A DNA stretch of 28,838 bases from Podochytrium sp. JEL0797 (GCA_027596195.1 JADGJG010000235.1:1-28838); one strand, 5' to 3'. Counted from the first letter of the stretch, positions 18,568 through 28,662 are shown. Numbers and translations are program-made. Notes: a model not told the origin generated them from the letters alone.

Positions 18568-20521
18568 ATGGTCGTAATCAATCTCACCCCGGCAATCGTC
18601 TGGGCGGCATGTCGTCCCATTCTCAAGCTCGTGTTTACGATGGGAATTGGGATCTTCATGGCCCGAGGAAAAGTACTCGAAGCCGCGGGCTCTAAAGTTA
18701 TTGCTAAGGTGTGTGTGTGTGAGTGTGTGAGAGAGCGTCGTCGGTGTCAACGAATTCGTTGTTTGACAAGGGCGGCCCTTGTATTTTAATTTATTTGGCT
18801 TGTGCATGGTTATTCATTCACCTTTTTCCGCAGATTCTCATTTGGGTGAGAATCTTTTGATGATTGCCACAAAAACGCGTTGAACCCACATTTGTCAGAT
18901 TTTGAACCCTTGTTTGTTATTCACGAACGTGATTGCCGGAATCAATTTCAACAATTTGTACGAGTTTGGAATCATGAATCTCGCGTCGATATCCCACATT
19001 GCACTTGGATGGATTCTCGGGCTTCTTGTTATGTTTTTGACGCAACCACCCGTCGGGTTTCGATATGGCACGATTTGTAAGCAATTTTGCTTGAGTCGTG
19101 AGCGTGCTTAATTCCCCAAAACTAGTGGCGGTGACGATGGCCAATTGTGGAGACGTTGCATTAGCAAGTTGAGTGACTCACGCTGATTTCTTAGAGATTT
19201 GATACCCGCCCCCCCTTGTTTTCTCAGTCATCATGTCCGTTGGAAACAATCCCCCCTTCAACCAAGGCGATAGCGTGATTGGAGTCGTCTACGTATCAGC
19301 ATACCTATGTTTCACGAATCTCTTCTTCTTCTCGGTCGGCTACCACCTTTTTGGCAAAGATGTTGAATCCTTGCATATTCCCGAATCCCCACGCGGCTCC
19401 AAAACATCTCAATCAATGCACCATGGTCTCCCGCCAAAGTCCAAAATCAACGACCTCATGGGAAGTGTGGCGGTCCTGTCTCCAAAAAATTTCAGCAGGG
19501 ATCATCTCGTCAAGAGTGTGGATGCGAGTCGCGTTGGTTCCGTGAGAGCCAGTGTTGTGATGGAGAGATTGAGTAGTGCGTCTGTGGGGCATGTGGCTGC
19601 TGATGGAAAGATTAGTCAAAATTCCACAAGTCCGATGGGGTCTGGGATGGTGGTAGACTCGGATGGGCAGTTGGTGGATGCGTCAAAGAAGCAACGCGTG
19701 AGTTTCTGGAGCACGGTTGCTTGGATTGTGGGGCAGGTCAAATTCGTACTGACCTCGTTGTTGAGTCCGGCCAACACGGCGGTAAGAAATTTGGTTGTTC
19801 TGGGGAACGCAACAGGAATTGATACCAACTTGGCTTTAGACAATCGTTGCGCTAATTATTGCGAGCATTCCGCCCATAAAAGGCGTCTTCATAAGGAGCG
19901 ACCCATTGGCCTCCGAGCCCCCTCTCAGCTTTCTCTTTGAGGCTCTTCAGTTTTTGGCTGCGGCAGCTGTTCCTCTTGGACTCATCAATCTTGGCGCCGC
20001 TCTTGGAAGGTTATTCTCGTTTTTATCTTTGCTCTTGGCTTCAACCCGCTCTTACCTCATTGGCTTGTCGATCCCACAGATTGGACATCAAGAGTTTGAT
20101 CTCGTTCAAGGTGATTTCCGGGATTTGCATCTGCAGATTGGTCCTGATGCCAGTGTTGGGGATTGTTGCCGTTGAGTTGCTTGTGGAGTATGGGGTGATT
20201 GATAGAAGTGACAAAATTCTGCGATTCGTTCTCATGGTCAGTAATTCCTTTTTCTTGTTTTTATCCCGTGAAATTTACACCAACGGAAACAGCTCGAAGC
20301 GTGCATGCCAACTGCGAGCTCGACCGTCTACTTTACCCAAATGTGGCATCCAAAAGGAGAAGCCAACGCGATCGCAGGTGGAATCTTTGTGCGTTGGTGT
20401 TTTTCCCAAATGCTTCTCACGCAATTTCGTTTTCGCAGGCGTCATTCTTGTACAATATGCCCTTGCTTTTGTTTTTCTTACACTCTCTTTGTCAATCATT
20501 TTAAGTTTGCTTTCGAATTGA
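18568..20521 (+). CDS. PIN-like / auxin efflux carrier family transporter (ECM3-type)
   Basis: Nine exons (18568-18708, 18834-18845, 18899-19076, 19126-19167, 19228-19781, 19840-20009, 20080-20236, 20293-20377, 20439-20521) encode 473 aa. The layout is that of the membrane transport protein family: five N-terminal spans with LNPCLLFTNVI and the AVTMANCGDVALA loop (cf. GN.GNLP in relatives), a long hydrophilic centre (about residues 160-285), and C-terminal spans (TIVALIIASIPPIKG, ALQFLAAAAVPLGLINLGA, KVISGICICRLVLMP, GVILVQYALAFVFLTL). Fungal members sit in the ER or plasma membrane; substrates are mostly unknown. The acceptor at 20438 with donor at 20378 was chosen because it keeps the last span; the alternative donor at 20389 gives a poorer end. 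Exon 2 is only 12 nt and lies in a hairpin. Confidence 0.86.
18832..18855 (+). promoter_or_regulatory. Perfect hairpin enclosing a 12-nt micro-exon
   Basis: AGATTCTCA (18832-18840) and TGAGAATCT (18847-18855) are exact reverse complements separated by a 6 nt loop, TTTGGG. The 5' arm contains the acceptor AG of intron 1; the 3' arm contains most of the donor GTGAGA of intron 2. The micro-exon (18834-18845, four residues ILIW) is therefore wholly inside the stem-loop. Confidence 0.75.
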
Positions 20522-20574
20522 TCACATAAATATTGTTTTGATGTCTGTGAAAACATTCTCAAATTAAAAAAACA

Positions 20575-20641
20575 GGCTGTAAGATGGCAACTGCCCGTAG
20601 AAATAGGCTGTAGACCGCAACTGCCAAGGCTGTAAATAGAA
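20575..20641. repeat. Degenerate tandem repeat GGCTGTA(N)GCAACTGCC
   Basis: Three GGCTGTA units begin at 20575, 20606 and 20628. The first two continue to GCAACTGCC; the third is truncated but shares AATAGAAAT with the first spacer. It lies in the 190 bp between the convergent carrier and F-box/LRR genes. Confidence 0.65.
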
Positions 20642-20711
20642 ATGGATCGTAAATTTGCCAATCGATAACGTTAATAATATTTCATGTGATAAGACCCTTA
20701 AAAAACCCAGT

Positions 20712-22780
20712 TCACTCGATCGCCAACAAAGGAACACCACCCAGAGGTCCCGTCACTGCCACCTCCTTCACCCACCGAAACCTCTCCACAATTCTCCTCC
20801 CATACAACTTGTACCCCTCCATATCTGCCACCCGCGTCTGCCGTACAACAGCCGCACGCGCTGAGAAGCCCAACCCTTCCACTGCCAACTCTAACACTCC
20901 CCCCGCATCCAACTGACCTCCCAATTCGATTCCTTGTAGACTGATGCCGCCGACGTTAAGACGCAACGTGTGCAGATGTTTGTGGGATTGGATGAACGGA
21001 AACAACAGATCTTGTTCGAACGTGGCGGTAATGTTTCGAACGGATTCGCAGCCGTTTGATTCTAGGATACGGAGTTGGGGAAACACTGTGGAAGAGGTCA
21101 AATGGTGCCATGTTTGTGTGCCGATTTCGAAGTTGGTCAAGTGCAAGCTCTGTAGGCGCGGACACGTCTGAGCGAGGGTTGAGAGTGTGTGCGGGGGAAA
21201 AGGGTTTGGGTTGCGCTGGAAGGAGCCGAGGTGGAGGTGTGTAAGTCGCGGGGAGGAGGCGGTGAGGGAGGTGAGGAGGTTGGTGCAGGTGGTATGCGCT
21301 GTGGCTCCTAGATGGCGGAGGTGGAGGGTTGTGAGAGAGGGGAGGGGGGTTGGGGGGAGGGATTCTGAGTTGGGGCAGTAGTTGAGGGAGAGGGAGGTGA
21401 GGATATTTGAGGTTGGGGAGTGGAGGAGGGAGTGGATGAATTCGAGGGGGGCGGACCAGAGGGAGAGTGTGTTGAGGTGGTTGAATGAGGAGGGGAAGTG
21501 AGGTAGGATAGGTTCCGGAGAGGTGTGGGGTTTTGATCCGCGGAGTTCGAGGCGGCGCAGTTGCGTGAGTGATTGGGCGAACTCGTGCGGGTTGTAGAAG
21601 GTGGCGCAGTCCATGTCAACACGCAGACTTGTGAGCGAGGGGAAACGGGACGCGAAGTGGACCAGGTCTTGGTGAGACAAGTGTGCGGAGGTGTCAAAGA
21701 TTTTGAGGGAGGCGAGAGGGTGCTGCGCGCCAGTCTTTGAAGAGTGGAGTGGTTCGTCATCTGGGGTTGAAGGAAGGGCATTCCACACGCATTGGTTCAA
21801 GTGGAGCGACTGCAGGTGCGGCAAATGGTCTGCCATAAAGTGTACAATATCTGCCGCAGACACATGCGAGTCTTCGAATGCGTCCAAGTCAAATTCATCC
21901 GTGGCCATTATGGTCGCAAACGTGAGTGGCTGGGCTTGGCACCTGAAGAACCACGCGTCGCATTTTCCGAGGGAGATATGGTGCAGGCTCTTGCACTCTG
22001 TAGCGAGTTCGATCAAGTGCTGTGGAGCCAGTGTGCAGAATTTGAGTTTGATCCGGTCCAGGTTCGGACACGAGCGAGTAATCGAGTTCACGAAATCTTC
22101 GGGGAGATGCATGCTGTAGTTAAATTAGCACTGCATTTCGTAGAAAAAAAAGAAGAAACAACTCACTAATCCCCATCAAGAGAAAACTCGGTCAAACAAT
22201 CCAACCGCCGCACATTCATCCACAAAGGAAACAACTCCAACGCCTCATTCGACAAGGACGAAATCACCAGTTTTTCCAATTCATGTCTCTGAACCTCCTC
22301 CCCCTCCTCCTCCATCTCCACCGATCCCACCACAAATTCGGGATTCTCCAACTCCACACGTTTCAGGAATCTCCCGAGCCACAAAACCCTCGTCAAATCC
22401 GTCCCACCGCCTCCAATGAAATTGTACATGAATGAAATACGCAGAGTACTGAGGTGTGGGCATGTGAGGAGGACGCGGGAGGCAAAGTCGGGGCTGTTTG
22501 TGGAGAGAGAGGCGAGGGTTCTGTGGCCCGTGAATGTGAGGAGTTGGGATGGCGTGATGCCGACAGAGACTTCCACGTGCATGGATTCGAGTACCGTAAA
22601 GCGAGAGAGAATAGCAGAGAGGTTTGAGGAAGAAGGGAGCAAGCTTGCTGAGATTGTGATGGAGCGAAGAGAAAAGGCGGCGGTTCTCCATGAACGCGAG
22701 ACAAGGGAGAGGGTGGGGAATTCACCAAACTCGACGTACGAGAAGATGTGCGAGAGTAATTCAGGGGGGAGCACAATCAT
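20712..22780 (-). CDS. F-box / leucine-rich-repeat protein
   Basis: Two exons on the minus strand (22780-22167, 22113-20712) encode 671 aa. Residues 4-40 (LPPELLSHIFSYVEFGEF, SLVSRSWRTAAF) match an F-box, which binds Skp1 in SCF ubiquitin ligases. Leucine-rich repeats run through the rest (CPHLSTLRISF, CPNLDRIKLKFC, CKSLHHISLGKCD, HLPHLQSLHLNQC, FPSLTSLRVDMD, SPRLTHLHLGSF, CPRLQSLHLTNFE), the substrate-binding part. The intron removes 53 bp with donor GTGAGT. Substrates cannot be inferred. The minus-strand reading is supported by repeat structure over 600 residues; open frames on the other strand are shadows. Confidence 0.87.
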
Positions 22781-23167
22781 TCTCGGAGGTCGAAGTTGGG
22801 CGTCGGCGGTCGCAAAGAAGAATCCTAAACAAGAAAATTCTCCTCCGATTCCCGAACCTGAAACAAATCTGAAACATTTCCCTTTCTTTCTTCAATGAGC
22901 AGTAAAACGAAAGGAAAGGAATAGGACAGTGTTCTACGCATTTCCCCCCCCCCCCCCTATCGTCATACTTGCGCCGAAAACGCGGCGTTCCTCATTTTAA
23001 GTTCTTGACGAAAAATCGTATCAGGATATTTCGAAAGGTGGAAGTAGTAATGAAAATGTGATGAAGAATCGAATATTTTAATAAGAGAGAGACACATTTG
23101 TTTTGATTGGCGTTTTTGCCACCGAAAGACACCGAAAAAACTCTCCCACGAAAACAAAACCACGAAA
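22781..23167. promoter_or_regulatory. Divergent intergenic region between F-box/LRR and WW gene A
   Basis: The flanking genes point away from each other. The stretch has a C run at about 22945-22957, an AT-rich part (22990-23100) and ATTGG (a CCAAT box on the minus strand) at 23106-23110. I see no gene in it. Confidence 0.4.
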
Positions 23168-24100
23168 ATGCAACCAACCGCGCCCCAGGTACCTTTTGGC
23201 TATGTCGCCCAGTGGTCGCAGCAGTACCAGCGATACTTCTTTGTCAACACCGCCACAGGTGCGTGTGCTGGCGCAGCTTCCCCCTCTCAGATCATATCCA
23301 TTTTAAATTTGAATACTTATCTCGCCCATCTCCACCTCAACTTCCTGTTCTCTCCTGCGCTCCCTGCTCCATAATAACCTCAACCTCTTTCCTCTCCCAG
23401 GTCAATCCCAATGGTATCTACCCATCCCCTGGTTGTGTCTGCCCCTCCCAATTTCTAAAAACAGAGTGTAGGGAGATGCCTCAGCAGCAATTCGCGCCTC
23501 CCCCCGGCCCACCACCTCCCCAAGGAGGAGCCTTCCTCGCTTCTCCTCAACAGCAGCAGTACCAAGGCGGCCGAACACCCACCTTTGCGCCTCAGCAGAT
23601 GGTTCCACCGTATGGCCAACAACAGCCGGCGTATTTGCAGCAACAGCAGTATCAGCCGCAGCAACAGCAACCGCAGAAGCAGGGCATCAGCACAGGCATG
23701 GCTGTGGTGGGTGGTTTTGTTTTCGTTTTTGAGTGGCAAACATCAAATGAAAAAAATCTTTTAATTTCAGGGAGGCGGAATGCTTGCGGGCGCTGTTGGC
23801 CTCCTTGCTGCTGAAGAAGTCGGATCTATGATGAGCAATCGTCACCACAACCATCACAACGGTGGGATGATGATGGGAGATGGGTACGGAATGGGTGGCG
23901 GTGGGGGAATGTTTGGAGGCGGTGGTGGCATGTTTGGCGGGAGAGAAGAGATTATCGAGAGAACGGATCGGTTCGGAGATCGCGAGGAGATTATTGAGAG
24001 ACGGGATGGATGGGGAAATGAAACGACCGAGATTATCCGCGAGGATCGGTTTGGGGATTACAGCGACACAATTGTGAGGGATGACAACAGTTGGTTCTGA
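23168..24100 (+). CDS. WWM1-like WW-domain / glycine-zipper protein (A)
   Basis: Four exons (23168-23258, 23401-23413, 23472-23706, 23771-24100) encode 222 aa. A WW-like domain (residues 8-38: VPFGYVAQW, RYFFVNTATGQSQWEMP) is followed by a Pro/Gln-rich linker, KQGISTGMAV, and a glycine zipper (GGGMLAGAVGLLAAEEVG). Then come His- and Met/Gly-rich stretches and four 13-residue acidic repeats (REEIIERTDRFGD and variants, residues about 171-219). The layout matches fungal WW proteins related to yeast Wwm1, which binds metacaspase. The first signature Trp is replaced by Tyr. Exon 2 is 13 nt; its flanking introns were placed because they rebuild the TGQSQWE sequence shared with two paralogues downstream. 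Confidence 0.84.
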
Positions 24101-24294
24101 GTGATGGAGAGTTGGCTGCTTCTTGCGCGTGATTTTGTAGGGGAATGTGAAGGAAGGGGTGTCAGTGTGCTTTTTTTGCAATGAATGTTTTCCCCTTTCC
24201 ATATCGTTGCACTCGTCGCCCACCTCCCTGCACCTCGTGTATTTGAGCTTGTTTTTTTCCTCCCTCGTGTCCTCTCACTTTTTTGGATCATTAT

Positions 24295-24300
24295 AATAAA
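24295..24300 (+). terminator. AATAAA polyadenylation signal of WW gene A
   Basis: A canonical AATAAA lies 195 nt after the stop codon; no nearer clear signal is present. Confidence 0.45.
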
Positions 24301-24327
24301 AATGTGATAAACAAATTGTTTCATTTA

Positions 24328-24579
24328 TTAAATGCAAGAAAAGACTAAAGAACCCGTCATTTCTTTGTCTGAGTATTCTGCGTCAGTTTCGATGCAGCGG
24401 GCAGAGAAGCCGCGGCTGCAGAGCTGGCAGTCGCCGAAAAGTTGGCTTCTCTTCACCCTCGTCGTCATCGTCATCGGTGAAAGGATACCGAACACCAGAG
24501 AGGCGGAGACTGGCGCCACCTCCACCCATTTCTGTCGCAGCAAGGTCTTCTTTTGATCCGTATGCTTTGAGTTGCTCAT
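24328..24579 (-). CDS. Possible small protein, 83 aa, no recognised domain
   Basis: A minus-strand frame from ATG 24579 to TAA 24328 encodes 83 aa with a CQLCSRGF pair of cysteines. Its stop codon overlaps an AATAAA signal, as seen for the gene at 17253. A competing frame over the same bases has an acidic DDDDDEGEEKP stretch, so the coding frame, or the existence of the gene, is uncertain. It would diverge from the hydrolase gene and converge with WW gene A. Confidence 0.25.
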   Translation of the reverse strand: MSNSKHTDQKKTLLRQKWVEVAPVSASLVFGILSPMTMTTRVKRSQLFGDCQLCSRGFSARCIETDAEYSDKEMTGSLVFSCI

Positions 24580-24770
24580 TTTTGGAAGAGATGAACAGGG
24601 TAATATATATTTTCGGTAAGATTTCGAATCGGGTGAATCGCAAACGCGTGTTTCACTCGCGAAGAGGCGATATTGGATCTTTTCTGACAACAGGAAAGCG
24701 GATTCGAACACCCCCTGGGTCACGTGGGATGCGATGGGCGAAGACGCTTTTTTTTGAAAACAGACTTGAA

Positions 24771-26371
24771 ATGCTTTCGCCCGAGTCGCCGCCCGCCTCG
24801 TCCTTTCTCGAATCGACTGTTGCGTCTGGCCGCGAATTTGTCAGCAAGAACCTCAACCGCGTTTCGCTGATGGTTCCGACGATGCCCGACTTCGGCTTTG
24901 GACGGAGCCACGAGGGAGAGAGGGATTCGAACCACCCATCCTGGGACTCGCCCACAACCTTGGCCATCAACACGATCCGCGCAATCAACAGCATCACCGC
25001 TGACTCGCCGGTCAACCTCGCTCGCATCCGTAAAGTGCGGTCGTACGTCACCTTGCCCACGAACCGCGGGGTCCACATCCACAAGACGCACATTCCCAGA
25101 AGAGAAGACATTGTGCTGGAACACATGACTGCAGAACAGGCAACGGGTGAAATCAAGGCAGAGTGGGTCGAATATGTTGTGCCGTCTTTCTTTTCGCCGA
25201 ATTCGCCACGCGCCGAAGCGGAAGACAACTCCGAAACGGATCCCGTGGTCCTTTATCTTCACGGTGGCGGCTACTGCCTCTGCTCGCGAAAAACTCATCG
25301 TGGTCTCACTTGGAAAATCGGTAAGAGCGACCTGGAAGTGGCCTGTCCGCCCTGTTGTGACTTTGGATGACAAATGGCTTACAAAATTACAACGCAGCCA
25401 AATTCGCACAGGCACGCGTTCTTGCCATCGACTACAGATTGTCTCCCGAACATGTCTTTCCACTCGCTTTGCACGACGCCATTTCCGCATACGCGTTTTT
25501 GACAAAAACTCGCCCTGCTTCGCGTGTCATCATTGCTGGAGACAGTGCTGGAGGAGGCTTGGCGCTTGCATTGGCTCTCTGGTTGCGCGATAATACTCAT
25601 GGACTTGCTCAGCCAGCTGGCGTTGCACTCATGAGCCCGTGGGTCGATTTGTCACACTCCATGCCGAGCTTCCATGAGAACGGCAAGTTTGACCTGTTGA
25701 GAGAGAAAGTGATTGATCCCTCTGTGATTACCGAATCTCGCAGCCACTTTGTAAGTCGATTTGAAATCTCTGTTGGTATTTTTTCCCACCTTCTCACCTT
25801 TCCCCATCGAAAACAGTACATTACCGACAACTCCTTCATCACAAACCCACTCGTCTCCCCCTTCTTTGCCCAAGAAAATCCCGCGAAACCCATGTGCCCG
25901 ATCCTCATCCAAGTCGGCGACTCGGAACGCCTGCGCGACGAATCCGTCATGTTTGCACACACCAATTTCAAATCGAGTCCCATCCAACTTGAAATCTACG
26001 AGGGAATGGTCCATGTGTTCCAAATGCTGGGACGGTTCATTAAAGTCGCTGATATCGCGATGGAGCGGTTGGGACGGTTCGCACAGGATGCGGTTGCGAA
26101 TGCGGGGAACCTTGAGGCTGGGGTATATCAAAGAAGTGTCGTGTGGGTTGATAACGACTATCGCAACGATTTCCCCGTTCGTAGCATGTCTGAGGGAGAA
26201 GTCGATGTGTTGTTGAATAGCTCGAACGGGCTTGTCGCCGATGAGGTGGCTCATGCGCGGTCTTCGTTGAGTCATGAGGGGATGGGGCATGGGGAGGAGG
26301 ATTCTTCGGATGTTGAGTTTTCGGAGGAAATTCGTGTGTTTGCGGTTGCGGCTGGGCCGATTTCGCGTTGA
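24771..26371 (+). CDS. Alpha/beta hydrolase, hormone-sensitive-lipase (HSL) type
   Basis: Three exons (24771-25320, 25398-25750, 25817-26371) encode 485 aa. The HSL family motif YLHGGGY (oxyanion hole) is followed by IDYRLSPEH, the nucleophile elbow IIAGDSAGGGLALAL (catalytic Ser), and PWVDLSHSMPSF. The C-terminal part has VGDSERLRDESVMF (catalytic Asp) and MVHVFQML (catalytic His). The full triad is present, so it is probably an active esterase or lipase; the substrate cannot be told. About 190 residues precede the HGGG motif, as in fungal steryl-acetyl-hydrolase-like proteins. The frame is open upstream; an in-frame ATG at 24729 follows a CACGTG at 24721 and is an alternative start. Intron 2 (66 bp) is a multiple of three without stops, so retention would insert 22 residues. 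Confidence 0.88.
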
Positions 26372-26904
26372 GGGAGGGGAAGGGGTGCTGGGTTTTCATT
26401 TTTTTGGTAATTTTTTGATATGCATTTTAAATAATAGATTCGTTACTGTTTTCTTGTTGGTGGCGGCAAGAGGGGTAGAATGCATGGCACTCGTCGCATC
26501 GATCGTCTTGATATCTTTGTTTTGATTCCGGCGAAATTCCCACAAAATTCCCCTTCACCAGCAAAAAAGCTGGTGTATTTACTTCTTTCCTGTCTTCATC
26601 CACCACGCCACCTATTTTGGAATCTTCTCTACCTTATATAATTCGATTTTCAACCGCGTCAAGTCCCGACACTCAGACTTGTCCGACTCACCGAGCTGCT
26701 CTCCATGCTTCTCCCCCTTTGTAGCCGATTTGGGATTGCGGCTGCCACCACCAAAGCAGGAGAAATAGCAAATAAGCGCTGAAAATGAAAACTGACCCCC
26801 TTTTCAAGAAAGGTTCAAAGGAGAGGATCCCCTTCATTTCGCATGCTGCACGCATAAAAGGGGGCTCCCGCATTCGAAAAGCGCATCCAAAAACAATCCA
26901 ACAA
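26372..26904. promoter_or_regulatory. Intergenic region with TATA box upstream of WW gene B
   Basis: A TATATAAT element lies at 26635-26642. An in-frame ATG at 26785 would lengthen protein B by 40 basic residues; a second TATA-like CATAAAAGG near 26851 favours the start at 26905. No other gene is visible on either strand. Confidence 0.45.
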
Positions 26905-27688
26905 ATGATCGGAGGACCCCAAGTGCTCACTCAACAACCTGAACAGCCACCACTCCCACCAGGATTTGTGGCACAATGGTCCACGCAATTCCAGCGCTTC
27001 TTCTACGTTAACATGCAAACGGGGCAATCGCAATGGTGATCGGAAACCCCTTTTGAACCAACTGTATGTGCAAATTCGTTGCTTAGTCTTTTTGGTGTGG
27101 CAGGGATCCTCCTCAAGCTCCCGCGACTCCTCAAACCCTCGTCATGCAGCAGCATCAAGCGCCATATGTCCCTCCGCAACAGCAACCCATGTACTTGCAG
27201 CAACAGCCACAAGTTGCTCCTCCCCCACCTCAACAGCCTGTTTCCAAGAAAGGAGTCTCGACTGGCGTGGCAGTGGTAAGTTTGATATTCTTGTGGGAGC
27301 AAGCTTTACTCTTTTTGGAACGGGTTTCTGACACCCGCCTCCCATCCTTGTTGCTCCAACCTTTTCTCAAAAACAGGCGGGGGGTGTCGCCGTCGGAGCC
27401 GTCGGTGGTGCACTTCTGGGCCACTTTGCGCACCAAAACCGTGGCAGCTGGTTCGGAGGACATCATCACGGCCACAACCACGCAAGTGCGTCTCCCCAAC
27501 CCGGGTTTGGAGGTGTTCAGCAGGCGAATTATGCGTACCCGACTCCACAGGGAAGTGCGGTCGGTGTTCCGATTGTGGGTGGCGGTGGTGGTGGTCACTG
27601 TGGCGGTGTTGCGCCGCCACCGGGTGTGCAGAGTCGGTATGGGAGCTATTCGTCTTCTGATACTTCTTCTGATTCTGATTCGGATTGA
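26905..27688 (+). CDS. WWM1-like WW-domain / glycine-zipper protein (B)
   Basis: Three exons (26905-27035, 27104-27275, 27377-27688) encode 204 aa. The WW-like domain spans residues 17-47 (LPPGFVAQW, RFFYVNMQTGQSQWDPP), with Phe at the first signature Trp position. A short Gln/Pro linker is followed by KKGVSTGVAV and a glycine zipper (GGVAVGAVGGALLGHFA). The tail is His/Gly-rich, then Ser/Asp-rich at the end (SSSDTSSDSDSD). Both introns sit exactly where proteins A and C are interrupted: inside the second Trp codon (TG|G) and after the AV before the zipper. ATG 26905 was chosen because it gives an N-terminus comparable to A and C; ATG 26785 is in frame. Confidence 0.83.
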
Positions 27689-27741
27689 GGAGGTGTGGAT
27701 TTGGAAGGGGGTTGTGTTTTTGCTGCTCTTGATTTTCGGAA

Positions 27742-27756
27742 AATAAAAAAAATAAA
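27742..27756 (+). terminator. Two AATAAA polyadenylation signals of WW gene B
   Basis: AATAAA occurs at 27742-27747 and 27751-27756, about 55 nt after the stop codon. Confidence 0.55.
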
Positions 27757-27952
27757 AGAGGAATTATTGCGCGGCAACACAGCGAACAGGCAAATCCACA
27801 CGACGTAACACCCCACCGTTGGGAACCGAAAGAACGACCAGATGTCGTGATTTGACTGACTGATTTCGGATTGACGAGAATCAAAGTTCGAAAAAAAAAG
27901 CGATGCGAGTTCAAATTCCAAAGCAACAAAAAAAAAAACCAAACGGCCAACA

Positions 27953-28662
27953 ATGAACGGTGCTTCCACATTTCCCGGCTTCACGACCAAATGGTCTGAT
28001 CAGTATCAACGCAACTTTTACGTCAATAACCAAACGGGGCAGTCTCAATGGTGAGTGTCGCGATCTGGCTAACCATACGCGAACTTAACTGTTTTGATAT
28101 CATGCAGGGAGGCTCCACAAATTCATGGTGGACAACCATCGTACCCACCACCCGGGGTTGGACAACATCCACAGCAGCCCCCATTCCAGCCTCCCGTGCA
28201 GCAATATCCGCAACAACCAGCATTCCAGCCGACTGTCCCGCAGCAATACCCGCAGCAATCCTCATTCCAACCGCCTGTCCAGCAGCAATACCCGCAGCAA
28301 CCGCAATTCGCGCATCCACCTCAGCAACAGCTTCCGTTGCATTTGCAGCAACAGCCGGCTTATTTGCAGCAACAGCCTCAATATATTCCTCAGCAGCAGC
28401 AGCCTCAGAAAAATGGAGTCTCGACTGGCTTGGCAGTGGTAAACCCCATTTCTTTTCCCCCCTTCATTCCATCACTCATTTAAATTTATAGGGTGGAGGG
28501 CTTCTCGCTGGAGCAGTTGGCGGAGCGATCCTTAACGGCGTGATGAACAACAAGAACGATCACCATGGAGGAGGTGGGGGGATCTTTGGAGGAAACAACG
28601 GAGGACATCACCATATTCAACCACCTGCTCACCACGGACACCACCATGGTGGACATTGCTGA
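27953..28662 (+). CDS. WWM1-like WW-domain / glycine-zipper protein (C)
   Basis: Three exons (27953-28050, 28108-28438, 28492-28662) encode 199 aa. The WW-like domain spans residues 7-36 (FPGFTTKW, RNFYVNNQTGQSQWEAP), with Phe at the first signature Trp position. The linker is the longest of the three paralogues and contains about four imperfect repeats of PVQQQYPQQPxFQP. KNGVSTGLAV and a glycine zipper (GGGLLAGAVGGAILNGV) follow, then a His/Gly-rich tail ending HHGHHHGGHC. Intron positions equal those of paralogue B. It lies 264 bp downstream of B in the same orientation, consistent with tandem duplication. Confidence 0.84.

Noticed and set aside
20439..20504. Alternative last exon of the carrier ending SFLYNMPLLLFFLHSL
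   Set aside because: The other frame (GVILVQYALAFVFLTL) matches the final span of PIN-like proteins and is reached by an equally good donor at 20378.
21308..21781. Open frames in other frames of the F-box/LRR exon (both strands)
   Set aside because: Biased Ser/Pro/Thr or Gly/Arg translations; the leucine-rich repeats fix the true frame.
24918..24945. T-arm-like GGTTCGAATCC on the minus strand, suggesting a tRNA
   Set aside because: It lies inside the hydrolase coding exon, and no acceptor stem, D-arm or anticodon arm can be formed around it.
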